Assembly: GCA_029237695.1 (NCBI GenBank)
Contig: CM055279.1
Location: 22,447,919 to 22,511,918 of the forward strand
Source: Conchocele bisecta
Taxonomy: Eukaryota > Mollusca > Bivalvia > Lucinida > Thyasiridae
Length of the DNA: 64,000 bases
Reading direction: 5' to 3'
A program made the translations under genes and the position numbers. Shown piece by piece: positions 12,101 to 22,309 of this stretch (positions are counted from its first letter, which is position 1; each line of letters begins with the position of its first letter). The notes beneath the pieces are model-generated. The model had not been told where the DNA came from. It made no database searches and saw nothing but the letters and a program-made list of their open reading frames with translations.

Positions 12101-12360
12101 CATGGACTGGTGATCAGATCTTTGACTGTAAACTGAAATAAGAGAACAACAATATTGAGATCAGTCTAGTCATGGACTGGTCTGTCTAGTCATGGACTGG
12201 TGATCAGATCTTTGACTGTAAACTGAAATAAGAGAACAACAATATTGAGATCAGTCTAGTCATGGACTGGTCTGTCTAGTCATGGACTGGTGATCAGATC
12301 TTTGACTGTAAACTGAAATAAGAGAACAACAATATTGAGATCAGTCTAGTCATGGACTGG
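9179..12360. repeat. 90-bp splice-acceptor satellite derived from intron 7/exon 8 junction
   Basis: About 35 nearly identical head-to-tail units of 90 bp, with two 70-bp units (near 9182-9251 and 12080-12150) that lack one 20-bp sub-block. On the minus strand each unit contains TTGTTCTCTTATTTCAG and then TTTACAGTCAAAGATCTGAT plus CACCAGTCCAT, which are the exon 8 acceptor and first 28 nt of exon 8 with one substitution (A to G in the sixth base). The rest is intronic sequence and 20-bp blocks containing CATGGACTGG. In the exon frame each unit would read FTVKDLITSP and then stop. Copies are very homogeneous, suggesting recent expansion or ongoing homogenisation. Confidence 0.97.
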
Positions 12361-12632
12361 TCTGTCTAGTCATGGACTGGTCCGTCTAGTCATGGACTGG
12401 TCTGTCTAGTCATGGACTGGTCTGTCTAGTCATGGACTGGTTTGTCTAGTCATGGACTGGTCCGTCTAGTCATGGACTGGTCCGTCTAGTCATGGACTGG
12501 TCTGTCTAGTCATGGATTGGTCCGTCTAGTCATGGACTGGTCCGTCAAGTCATGGACTGGTCCGTCTAGTTACGGACTGGTCCGTCTAGTTATGGACTGG
12601 TCCGTCTAGTTATAGACTGGTCCGTCTAATTT
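12361..12632. repeat. 20-bp minisatellite at the edge of the 90-bp array
   Basis: About 13 units of TCTAGTCATGGACTGGTCCG type, the same 20-bp block found inside the 90-bp unit. Units become more divergent away from the array (GTTATAGACTGG at the far end), as at the other flank (9040-9120). Confidence 0.9.
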
Positions 12633-12690
12633 GTCAGGATGTCGTCATGTAATATTTGTATTTGTATCGTCATGTAATATTTCTATGATG

Positions 12691-12800
12691 TTAAAGGTAC
12701 ATGCCCACTCAGTAGGCAGAAAATATTATTTATATCAGAGACATCATGTGAGACATTTTCTGGCAAAATATATAGTCATTCACCATTACCCACACGGCCA
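12691..12800. mobile_element. Fragment of the TACATGCCCACTCAGTAGGC MITE
   Basis: Only the left end and about 100 bp are present (GGTACATGCCCACTCAGTAG, then ACATCATGTGAGACATTTTC); it is cut off by a foldback MITE at 12800. Confidence 0.7.
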
Positions 12801-13406
12801 TTCATTCCTTATAATTCCAGCATTTGAAGTAAATTCATCAAGAAAATGTGTTTATTTTCCGTTTTCTTAAGAATTATTTTAACTGCGACTGACGGTTACG
12901 GAAAGTAGTTTGGCATGGAATTTACCGGGATATAAATTCTGTACAGAGACTTGCTACGGACCAATCAAATGTTAGGGAATTGTGTAAATATTTTTGTGCT
13001 GGAATTATGACACCATATCCACTGTGTAGAATCACAAGAACTTATAATAATAATTCCAGCACAAAATATTTACACAATTCCCTAACATTTGATTGGCCCG
13101 TAGCAAGTCTCTGTCCAAAGTTTATATCCCAGTAAAGTCCCATGCCGAACTACTTTCCGTAACGGTGAGGCGCAGTTAAAATAATTCTTAAGAAAACGGA
13201 AAATAAACACATTTTCTTGATGAATTTATTTCAAATGCTGGAATTATAAGGAATGAATGGCCTTTTTGTGGACTTTATCGGGGATATAAACTTGGAAAAG
13301 TCGCGGGAATACTGGACGAGGCCTTCCGTCCAGTATTCCCGCGACTTTTCCAAGTTTATACCTCGATAAATTCCACAAAAAGGGCCATTCATTCCTATAG
13401 TATGAG
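12800..13406. mobile_element. Two foldback MITE copies in opposite orientation
   Basis: 12800-13009 and 13049-13406 are copies of the CCAGCACAAAAATATTTACA family arranged tail to tail around a 40-bp spacer. The second has the full foldback (CGCGGGAATACTGGACGAGG against its complement near 13320). Confidence 0.75.
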
Positions 13407-13410
13407 CCAG

Positions 13411-15475
13411 AGCTGCAGATAAGTCTTGTATCTGAAGAGTATTATACCACAGTTTTCAATTCAATGCGTATTATCGATTTTCTTCCATATTACAGTGCAG
13501 TCTCCGTTTTTGTTCCACCGTAGACAACACTTGCAAACTCAACGCGAACGCAACGCGAACGCAACGCGAACGCAACGCGAACGCAACGCGAATGCAACGG
13601 TTTGCTGTAGCGTTGTATACGTTGTTTAAACGTATAATACGGTTCGTACACGTGTAATACACATTGTCAAACCATTTAGTTTAAAAGCGTTGTATACGTT
13701 GTTTAAACGTATAATACGGTTCGTACACGTGTAATACACATTGTCAAACCGTTTAGTTTTACAGTGTGTAATACGTTTAGCTTCAAGGCGTATAACACGC
13801 TTTGGCGTATACATATGTAGCGAGGTGAAAGAGTTGAAACGTGTACAACGCTTTACCTGGAAGCGTGTAGCTATATGAAAGCGTTGAAAAAACGTGTACA
13901 ACGGCTACACGTTTTTTGAACGCGAATAACCTGTTCGGCCCCGATCGCTTCGAGGCGTCCTTGTTTCGTCCCTTTTAAATATATCGCGAATACATACCCT
14001 CAGATCGAGTTCAAAGTACATCGGCGGTGTGATTTAGCACTTCAATTGATCCTAATCCCTGATGCCTAATGAGTCACACTTTTAACACGACAGATGTACC
14101 TTGTCGTTTATCAAAATGTTTGCGAATTGTAGATCATGTGAGCCGGCTCATCAGGATCTGCGGCATTCCTATGTACATTTTTATATACACAAAAATGACC
14201 CTAATACAGCGTAATGTAACAGTTCCTAACTTAATATGGAATAGCCCGGGCCCGATAGTCCGTGTCAGTTACTTGGGGTTAAATATTACGAACACAGATA
14301 AACACAGTGCATGGTTTCTTTATTTTATTTTAACATCATCAGAAATGGCGAGTCTAGGAACTCTCGTATCTTTACGCTGAAGCCAGTCTATTTCAGTCAC
14401 TAATCCGCTATACACCTGTCCCACGCGTGTGTTAAGATTAATCGATATTTGGAGAAATTGAATACACAGCGAGCTGCACACTGGTTTAACACGGATATGG
14501 CCCGCGGATATGTGTCATAAATTACTTGGTGGTCAAAACCGGTAAATTTACAAGGTTTATAGCGAAATAGCAGCCGACTGGCAATTTTTCTCGGACCGAT
14601 TTTTAAGACTAGTTTTCAAATCTCAATCAGTCTGAGAGTTCCAAAATCGGTCCAGAACCGGAAAAATTAAAATTTTAGAAGCCCTGCAGTGAGTCTAGAA
14701 GTATATATACACACACGAAGAATGATCTGAGCATGCGCATTCTACGCGATACACAGTTGGCATACCAAAACGTGTAATGCGTTAAAACCCGTGGAAACGT
14801 GTTATACGTATAACACGGTTTCATCTGTATGGTGCTGTGTACATGTAGAAGCGTGTAACCATTCGTCAAAGAAAGCGTTAAATCGTTTAAACGGTTTACC
14901 TTAGCGTTGTATACGTTTACAACTGTTGTATACGTTTAAAACCGTTGTACACGGATTACACGCTTTTGAAACTCATTGCGTTGTTTACAACCGTTGTATA
15001 CGTTTACAACCGTTGTACACGGATTACACGCTTTTGAGACTCAATGCGTTGAACACGGTTTGTTCGACTTTCGCGCATGCGCAAGAGTGGGGAAACGCAA
15101 TACATGGCCGAAAACGTATTACACGTAGACGACACACGGTTTGAAACGCAACTAACGGAAACTCCACGGATACGCAACGCACAACACTTTGTACACGTAT
15201 AAACCCGGAACATTTTGACAGAAACAACTGTAAATAGGGAACAAATGATAAAAAATAAACAAGTTTAAAAATGTTTGCTTTTTGCAGCTCAACTAAGTAA
15301 ATTTTTAACTTACAGTATTTTCACTTCTCAATTTTAAAATCAATGCGTATTTTCACATTGCTGTATTTTGTATTCCCACTTTTGATAAGCAGTGCATATT
15401 CAGCTAAAATAAGTGTGTAAAAAGTAAAAATTTAGTAAAATACGCCAATACGCACCTTATCTGCAGCTCTGATGA
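13411..15475. mobile_element. 2-kb element with CAGAGCTGCAGATAAG ends and CGTTGTATACG-rich core
   Basis: The ends are inverted: CAGAGCTGCAGATAAG at 13411 and CTTATCTGCAGCTCTG ending near 15475. The same termini, as CAGGGCTCCAGATAAG or CAGAGCTCCAGATAAG, bound shorter copies at 61917-62263, 32740-33132 and 47685-47962, and a left-truncated one at 16322-16673. The interior holds an 11-bp repeat (CGAACGCAACG, 13537-13590), a 75-bp direct duplication (13613-13755) and many alternating-orientation copies of CGTTGTATACGTTTA and ACACGTTT motifs around 13600-13920 and 14760-15200. No transposase gene was seen. The ends resemble hAT termini. Confidence 0.6.
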
Positions 15476-15680
15476 CCTTGATATCGGACAGCGGGCCGCA
15501 TGGTGGGCGGTACAATGAAAGTATGGATGACGAAAACAGTAACAGTGTGTCAATTCAACGCAATTTAGGAATGCAGAGAAATAAAAAATTTAAAACTTCA
15601 ATGCACGCATGGACGGATTTACAGACGGACACACTGACGTCATTGTGATCACTATGTCTCGCTATCCACAAGCTAGATCA
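15476..15680. repeat. Dispersed repeat ending in CACTGACGTCATTGTGATCA
   Basis: A divergent single unit of the family that is tandem at 20237-20940: GGACAGCGGGCCGCATGG near the left and GTGATCACTATGTCTCGCTA at the right. Confidence 0.6.
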
Positions 15681-15733
15681 ACATAAAGGACATATATTTA
15701 TATTGATCGACACTGACGATCCAATAAGGTTAC

Positions 15734-15822
15734 CTTTTTAAAGTGGCTTGCCCGCTCTTTTTCAGATATCATTTCCTCGAGTTCTTCACTGACGTCCTGT
15801 CTTCCACGCAGCCAGATCAATG
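15734..15822 (-). CDS. GLUT exon 7: cytosolic loop between helices 6 and 7
   Basis: The exon is 89 bp (two bases plus 29 codons). The peptide begins (A)LIWLRGRQDVSEELEEM and ends ERASHFKK. LxWLRGxxDVxxELxEM is the usual start of the large intracellular loop. The acceptor is TTGTCTGCAG and the donor is AAG|GTAACC. A MITE carrying the motif GAGAATAGTAGGTTAG begins only about 18 bp upstream of the acceptor, so it supplies the branch-point region (see findings). Confidence 0.92.
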
Positions 15823-15837
15823 CTGCAGACAATGATT

Positions 15838-16163
15838 TTATAGAGAATAGTAGGTTAGTGCCGTGAATGGGAAAAAATATCCGGCAAGTCTCAAGAATTT
15901 CTTTATTTCTCATCAGAAGTATATGTTGTGACCACTCATGTGAACCTTCTCACCGAGACGGTTCAAATGAGTGGTCACAACATATACTTTGGTTCAGAAA
16001 TAAGGAAAATAGATAGAGAATAGTAGGTTAGTGCCGTGAATGGGAAAAAATATCTGGCAAGGCTCAGTAAACGGGATGGGCGAGGCTCTGCCGAGCACAT
16101 CCCGTTTCCGTGTCCGTGCCAGATATTTTTTCCCATTCACGGCACTAACCTACTATTCTATTT
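15838..16163. mobile_element. Nested GAATAGTAGGTTAG MITEs
   Basis: 15841-16022 is a hairpin whose arms include GAGTGGTCACAACATATACT. It is followed directly by a second palindromic copy (16016-16163) with GGGAAAAAATATCTGGC arms. The first abuts GLUT exon 7's acceptor region. Confidence 0.7.
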
Positions 16164-16179
16164 ATCCCGTGAACACCTA

Positions 16180-16330
16180 CAAATGGCTGTAAAATGCAAA
16201 AATAGTATTGACTGGATATCAAAAATATTTCACGGCACCGTGTTTCACGGCACATACGCACTGTGTTGATGGGATAAAATGGTATGTGAGTATGTGCCGT
16301 GAAACACGGTGCCGTGAAACATTATAAAAT
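16180..16330. mobile_element. Hairpin MITE related to 388-572
   Basis: Contains TTTCACGGCACCGTGTTTCA and its complement near 16290-16320. Adjacent to the GAATAGTAGGTTAG element, as in the left end of the window. Confidence 0.6.
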
Positions 16331-16673
16331 TGCCAAAAACCCAATTGAAATCAGAAGTAGTGAGTATCAAAAAGCAATACAAATTTTATGGTACCTTTAT
16401 CATGCTGCAGAAAACAATAAACAGACCACAATATAGCATAGTTTTCTTATTTTCTAAGAAAACACATCTTGGTATGTCTCCAAGGAGACAATTCTAATGA
16501 AATGCCAAGACTTTTTATTTTGAAGCAAACTATTCAATAATTGCTATCTGTTGATGTGTAAACATTAGCGTATTTTTACCCTATTAAAATAAAAAAAATT
16601 TTGAAATACCCAATTACTTAAGAAATGATGAAGTGACAATACTCAATTACTAATTCCTCATCTGGAGCCCTGT
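16322..16673. mobile_element. MITE with GGAGCCCTG end
   Basis: Reverse-oriented copy of the CAGGGCTCCAGATAAG family: CCAATTGAAATCAGAAGTAG on the left, CTCATCTGGAGCCCTG at the right. Left terminus truncated against the neighbouring hairpin. Confidence 0.6.
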
Positions 16674-17100
16674 CATATTTTAATGACCCGATCTATACTG
16701 AATATTAGAAGAATGACATGTGTTTGATTAATGGAATGGCAAACAGTGCGGAGGCATAGGCTGATCAGGATCTACACGTTATTGTTAGATTTCCGTTGGA
16801 AATATCGTGTAATTTGAGCATATATGCAGTTATTTCAATACTTTGATAATCTGTTTCTGATCATTCAAGCAGCTGATTTACACATACATGTTGGCCCCGG
16901 AATGAGCATTGTCTAAAGCCATGGTCAAACAGTACGCGCTGAACGTTTGTGTTGACGGCTGCGAACAATGGCAGTCATGTAACAATACAAAATACCAAAC
17001 AGGACGGCACAATTATCTCATTAACTTTTATCAACTGGAATTTTTCTCTTGATTTCATGGCCAGCGAGAATAACTGCTGAATGTGAAATGCATTGCCATA
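16674..17100. other. Intron 6 sequence, no gene
   Basis: Contains a small fragment of the GGCTGTGACTGGAG MITE body near 16730-16780 (AATGGCAAACAGTGC). Nothing else recognised. Confidence 0.4.
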
Positions 17101-17107
17101 ACAATAC

Positions 17108-17215
17108 CATGTTCTGCTTGATCCTCTTCATGCTTGTTGATTAGTAAATATCGCGGGCTCTCTGGGCAGAAGGTCAAGGTCACCAACTGGAACAACGCTG
17201 GGATTAGCGGTAGAC
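17108..17215 (-). CDS. GLUT exon 6: helix 6 and PESPRYLL motif
   Basis: The exon is 108 bp, phase 1 in and out. The peptide begins (G)[15 protein letters not shown], continues [16 protein letters not shown] and ends QAEH(A). PESPRYLL after helix 6 is the conserved inner-face motif of sugar porters. The acceptor follows the pyrimidine-rich TATCTCTCACATCAG. The donor, CATG|GTATTG, is weaker than the others because it lacks G at +5. No long open frame marks this exon; it was found by looking for the missing piece between exons 5 and 7. Confidence 0.9.
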
Positions 17216-17255
17216 CTGATGTGAGAGATATAGAAATCAGAATACTGTAGACCAG

Positions 17256-17497
17256 GGGGCCGTTTCATTACACTTTGTACAACTAAAATGTTTGTACGTG
17301 CAAAATTATGATATTCTGTAAATTTCACATTAACCTTGTTTTCTTGTAAACAATTATTGGATTTACACTTATTGAGCATAGGCTGCATTTGCAGCCTATG
17401 CTCAATAAATGTAAATCCATCAATTGAAATTTTCAGATGATCCTAAATTTGTACTTATGAACATTTTAGTCGTACGAAGTTTAGTGAAACGGGCTCC
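17256..17497. mobile_element. MITE, CCGTTTCACTAAACTTTGTA family
   Basis: Both ends present (GGGGCCGTTTCATTACACTT and GTTTAGTGAAACGGGCTC); core palindrome ATAGGCTGCATTTGCAGCCT. Confidence 0.8.
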
Positions 17498-17536
17498 TGA
17501 AAACTGGACTCCAAAGTAATCTGTCTTGAAGTGCTC

Positions 17537-17794
17537 ATATGTGGCTGTGACTGGAAAATGGGTGACTGGACAATGGGGCTTATGGGATTTGTGACCAGTG
17601 TAACTCCTGATCAAACAGCATACTCCTGAAGACTGATAACGATCTATATTACTTGCTAGAAGCATGACGGGTGTTTCACTGATGGAAGGCGAACACGGCA
17701 GATACTGATCAGACTGCGTGGATACGCAGGCTGATCTAGATCTACACTGGTTGCAAAACGCATGAGCCCCATTTCTCCAGCCACAGCCACATAT
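17537..17794. mobile_element. MITE, GGCTGTGACTGGAG family
   Basis: ATATGTGGCTGTGACTGGAA at the left and CCAGCCACAGCCACATAT at the right form about 35-bp inverted ends. The right end is one unit of the 36-bp satellite sequence. Confidence 0.8.
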
Positions 17795-18120
17795 ACCTGT
17801 ATATGATGGAACTGACCATAGGCAATTTATGGGATGAACGAAAACGCGATGTGATAATGATTGATATCCAAGGATCTATATAATTATATGTATGAAGGTT
17901 GGTCACTCGCCATCTTGTAACACATGCAAAGTCTGTGAAGGCCAGGCACAAGGTACATCACGAAACCAGTCCGTACTTCCGTTGGTTGAAAAAATGGTTC
18001 CCAGTCTTCACGCGTATTAGTAACTTACAATTAGCGAGTCGGTCAAAGGTAAATGACGTCACTTCACGTTCACTTGGTTGAACAAAATAAACAAGATGGC
18101 GAGTGACAAACCTTCATTAT

Positions 18121-18474
18121 AGGAATGAATGGCCTTTTTGTGGAATTTATCGGGGTATAAACTTGGAAAAGTCGCGGGAATACTGGACGAAGGCCGGAAG
18201 GCCTCGTCCAGTATTCCCGCGATTTTTCCAAGTTTATATCCCCGATAAATTCAACAAAAAGGCCATTCATTCCTTATAATTCCAGCATTTGAAATAAATT
18301 CATCAAGAAAATGTGTTTATTTTCCGTTTTCTTAAGAATTATTTTAACTGCGCCTCACGGTTATGGGAAGTAGTTCGGCGTGGGAGTTTACTGGGATATA
18401 AATTTTGGATAGAGACTTGCTACGGGCCAATCAAATGTTAGGGAATTGTGTAAATATTTTTGTGCTGGAATTAT
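18121..18474. mobile_element. Full-length foldback MITE (about 350 bp)
   Basis: Starts AGGAATGAATGGCCTTTTTG; foldback arms TCGCGGGAATACTGGACGA around a short GGCCGGAAGGCC centre; ends TTTGTGCTGGAATTAT. Best copy of the family in the window. Confidence 0.8.
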
Positions 18475-18489
18475 ACATATATAGATTCT

Positions 18490-19375
18490 TGTTTGGTTGT
18501 TTGTTGGGGTTTAACGGCCTATCAACAGCTAAGGTCATTTAAGGCTGGGTCAATGGGTTTAGTACTAAATCCCATATATTATCTGTACAAGTACATGTAC
18601 ATATACATGTCAGAGTGGGGCTGGTTCAATTGGGTCATATAGGTAATATGAATGATAACATATACATGTAATCAATTACCTACATGTAGTACATATGCTA
18701 AATCAAACTTTGGCTCTTGCAGCGCTGGAGAGTGACATTGTCATCTGCGGGTTTATTATAAGTATTAGTCTTTTTTTAATAACACGTGCAAGTTTTTTTT
18801 ATTAAAAATTCAGGTCTCTCATTAATGACGATTCTAATGTACCACTCAACCATGAAGTCTTAATAGAACAGTGATTTCTACCCAGTACTGCAAGAGCAAA
18901 AGAGGGTGAATATCTGTAATTGTATATTTTGTATTTGTACCTGACTATTACATGTATATTATGTACGGTTTGTGGGGGATGGTCCCGACCCACCACAAAC
19001 CTATTACGGGAAAAATAAATATTTTCAAACTTGAAAAAAAAAATAAAAAAAAATAAATAAATGGGGGGAAATACCAAAATCAGAACTGAATATTTACAAT
19101 AAAAAAACTATATATTCAGCCCTGAAATCAGAATAATCCTGATCTGATGCTAGGTCCTCGCCACACCAGATTCGCTAGACCCCCTCCCAAAAGCAGTAGG
19201 ATCAGTAATTATCTTACTACTTTTATAATGGGCAATAACCCAATTCAACTTCCAGGTAACAAAAGAGCCAAAGATAAAAACGTACCTGAGGGCCAAACCA
19301 GGCAACTCGTGATTCCTATAAGGAGGAACCCTTACCATTAAATTACGCTGACACGTTCGCCCGACCAACCACTCA
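18490..19375. repeat. SINE-like dispersed repeat copies
   Basis: 18508-18550 carries TTTAACGGCCTATCAACAGC. 19060-19375 carries the tail AAATCAGAACTGAATATTTA through CGTTCGCCCGACCAACCA. The same tail recurs at 20944-21195, 30780-31078 and 48785-48985. No coding content. Confidence 0.55.
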
Positions 19376-19487
19376 CTATAGATTCTTGGATAGCATTAAA
19401 GTGCCTATGGAACTGACAGTCTGTGGAACATGATCGTATACCAGTACAATTCATTAGCATCAGGATAGGTGTTTGTAGGACTGAATG

Positions 19488-19726
19488 GCCGTTTGACTAA
19501 ACTTTGTACAACTAAAATGTTCGGAAGTGCATACATTATGATAGACTGTAAATTTCACAATAACACTGTTTTCATGTAAACAATTATTTGATTTACATTC
19601 ATTAAGCATAGGCTGCTTATGCAGCCTATGCTCAATAAATGTAAATCCATCAATTGAAATTTCCCGACGATCCTAAATTTGCACTTACAAACATTTTAGT
19701 CCTACAACGTTTAGCGAACGGGCCCC
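19488..19726. mobile_element. MITE, CCGTTTCACTAAACTTTGTA family
   Basis: Both ends present but with substitutions (GCCGTTTGACTAAACTTTGT; GTTTAGCGAACGGGCCCC). Core GCATAGGCTGCTTATGCAGC. Confidence 0.75.
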
Positions 19727-19944
19727 AGGTGTGGACCCTGGCTGATGTCGCTTGAATCATACAAATTCCAAAGCCAAGTTGAGCGACCGAGGATAATCGT
19801 CAAACATGAAACCATATTACATGTATACGACGATACACGACAAGTGGTTTTATTGCACTTGTCTATTTGTGTCATGAACCGAGACACTTGCAGTCAATGA
19901 CACATAGTACTCTCTCCATGACAAAAACGGCCTTATCACATTTT

Positions 19945-20236
19945 GATATGTAGCATATTTCACATACATAGCAAAGTATACTGTTCTAGCAAAGAAGTAA
20001 TCATTTATTTTTCCCAAACTGCATTATTTCATATAGAATTAACGACTGCATATATTTAATGATTAAAAGTATGCAGAATTATTATACTGAATGTATTACA
20101 TTATCACAGCCAAAATGGCTGTGATAATGTAATAAATTCAGTACCATAAAAATTAATAAATTTATCCTTAAATTGAAAATTTCTCCCTCAAAGTGTACTT
20201 AATAGCAAGAAAAGTATGCTTAGCAATGTTGGTTAT
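19945..20236. mobile_element. MITE with AGTATACT ends and palindromic core
   Basis: Same family as 8244-8543; centre CACAGCCAAAATGGCTGTG. Confidence 0.8.
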
Positions 20237-20940
20237 ATCTTCTAAGTCATTTGACCTTGACCTTGGGCACAGGGGCCGCATGAGTGGGATACAGCATGAA
20301 TATATGGATGATGACTAATAAGTATATGAAGTTTCAAGTCAATGTGAGTTAGGACTGCAGAGATATAAGGTATTTAAAAACTTTAACACAGATTTCGGAA
20401 CGCAAACTTCTAAGTCATTTGACCCTGACCTTTGGCACAGGGGCCGCATGAGTGGGATACAGCATGAATATATGGATCATGACTAATAAGTATATGAAGT
20501 TTCAAGTCAATGTGACTTAGGACTGCAGAGATATAAGGTATTTAAAAACTTTAACGCAGATTTCGGAACGCAAACTTCTAAGTCATTTCACCATGACCTT
20601 GGGCACAGGGGCCGCATGAGTGGGATACAGCATGAATATATGGATCATGACTAATAAGTATATGAAGTTTCAAGTCAATGTGACTTAGGACTGCAGAGAT
20701 ATAAGGTATTTAAAAACTTTAACGCAGATTTCGGAACGCAAACTTCTAAGTCATTTCACCTTGACCTTGGGCACAGGGGCCGCACGAGTCGGATACAGCA
20801 TGAATATATGGATCATGACTAATAAGTATATGAGGTTTCAAGTCAACGCAGATTTCGGACAGACGGACGGACGCACGGACACACGGACACCCGGACGTCA
20901 TTGTGATCACTATGTCTCGCTTTCCGCAAGCGGGCTCGAC
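20237..20940. repeat. 169-bp tandem repeat, four units, with GGAC-rich end
   Basis: Units begin near 20237, 20406, 20576 and 20745 with AACTTCTAAGTCATTT and contain GGGCCGCATGAGTGGGATAC and ATGACTAATAAGTATATGA. The array ends in a (GGAC)-rich run and GTCATTGTGATCACTATGTC. Divergent copies: 15476-15680, 36560-37010 and 37448-37920. Confidence 0.9.
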
Positions 20941-20943
20941 AAA

Positions 20944-21195
20944 AAACTATATACTCAGCCCTGAATCCCGATCTGATGACAGGTCGTCGCCACACCAGAA
21001 TCACTTGGCCCCCTCCCAAAAGCAGTAGGATCAGTAATAATCTATAATGGGCAATTTTATAATGGGCAATAACCCAATTCAACTCCCAGGTAACAAAAGA
21101 GCCGAAGATAAAAAACGTACCCGAGGGCCAAACCAGGCAAATCGTGATTCCTATAATGAGGAATCCCTACCGTTAATTTACGCCGTCGCGTTCGC
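20944..21195. repeat. SINE-like repeat tail
   Basis: Shares AACTATATA-TCAGCCCTGAAT, ATGGGCAATAACCCAATTCA and CGCGTTCGCCCGACCAACCA with 19060-19375; ends about 50 bp from the exon 5 donor. Confidence 0.6.
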
Positions 21196-21248
21196 CCGAC
21201 CAACCACCCACGGTACAGTTTGTATTACCAAAGGGGCACCAGACTTAC

Positions 21249-21419
21249 CAAAGGCGAATGGCCAGCCATTTTCGGTCCCCAGGACATGCCTGAGCCCAAT
21301 CACCTCGGACAACATGACGCCCGACGTTATAGTCAACTGGTTGAACGTCCCACATAGGCCCCTCAGGGATGTAGGGGCTATCTCAAACAGATACATAGGG
21401 GCCAGCCCTGTGCTTATCC
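21249..21419 (-). CDS. GLUT exon 5: PMYLFEIAPTSLRG loop and helix 5
   Basis: The exon is 171 bp, phase 1 in and phase 1 out. The peptide reads (G)ISTGLAPMYLFEIAP followed by TSLRGLCGTFNQL, then the helix-5 region ending ENGWPFAF(G). The PMYLxEIxPxxxRG box is diagnostic of GLUT transporters. The acceptor is TTGTGTTACAG and the donor is TTTG|GTAAGT. A copy of the SINE-like dispersed repeat ends about 50 bp downstream of the donor in intron 5. Confidence 0.95.
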
Positions 21420-21571
21420 CTGTAACACAAAACGGATGTGGATTTTATCAGGTAACCTGCCCTGTATTGACCGAATACGTACTGACTGATAACATATTGT
21501 TGTATCAGGCATTGACCTGATATCAACATCCGGGTTACAACAAAGTGAAAACTGATGTTCCATTGGTCGGT

Positions 21572-21602
21572 TGACGTCACGTGACGTTACCGAATGACGT
21601 CA
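21572..21602. promoter_or_regulatory. Clustered CRE-like octamers in intron 4
   Basis: TGACGTCA occurs at 21572-21579 and 21595-21602, with an overlapping TCACGTGACGT between them. CRE octamers are bound by CREB/ATF-type bZIP factors. Whether they act here is unknown; TGACGTCA also occurs elsewhere in the window, including inside dispersed repeats. Confidence 0.3.
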
Positions 21603-21699
21603 GTGTAATGACGCAACGTAAACAAGTCTGCATTCTGTCCATAGAATACAACGTCATTTAATGTCATTTTCGAGCATAAAACGTTACCTGATAATTAGA

Positions 21700-21845
21700 A
21701 TACCAGGCTAGTGTATTTTGATATCAAGTTTATCAGGCTTGGCTCGGAAACGGTATGAATTCCTCGGCAAGCCTCGGAATTCCTACGCGTTTCCTAGCCT
21801 TGCCTGATAAACTTGATATCAAAAGACACTAGCCTGGTATTCTCT
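21700..21845. mobile_element. Inverted-repeat element, AGAATACCAGGCTAGTG arms
   Basis: AGAATACCAGGCTAGTGTAT at 21697-21716 is matched by its complement at 21823-21843, with AAGTTTATCAGGC arms inside and a GAATTCC centre. Single copy in the window. Confidence 0.6.
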
Positions 21846-22107
21846 ATATCTGTGGCTGTGATTGCAGAAATGGGGTTTATGGGATTCGTGACCACTCACC
21901 AGTCTTGATCTTGCTCAAATAACACATTCCTGTAGTCTGATAATGATCTATAATGCTTGTTAGAAAGCATCATAGTGACGGGTGTTTCATTGATGGAATG
22001 ACGAACAGTGACGATCCTGATCAGACTGTGATGAAGCAAATGCTGATCTGGAAGTACATTGGTCATAAAACCCATAAGCCCCATGTCTCCAGTCACAGCC
22101 ACATATT
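21845..22107. mobile_element. MITE, GGCTGTGACTGGAG family
   Basis: TATCTGTGGCTGTGATTGCA at left, CCAGTCACAGCCACATAT at right; typical TGATCAGACTGTG body. Confidence 0.75.
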
Positions 22108-22309
22108 AAACCTACTGTCTGTTTCACGAAACCTGCCCAAATTTAATGACCATATAAATAATGCAAACAATTTTTTTTTTTATAATATTAAATTTTATCA
22201 AAGTTTAAGAATGAGCCTCATTATTATTTTGTGCAATTTGGTCAAATATTGATTTTATTACGAAACATTGATTTGTCTATGGGAATTTAACCCTTTCTAT
22301 GCTGTTGAC

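Noticed and set aside
9179..12360. CRISPR-like regular repeat array
   Set aside because: There are no unique spacers (units are contiguous and identical), the unit is 90 bp, and the DNA is clearly eukaryotic.
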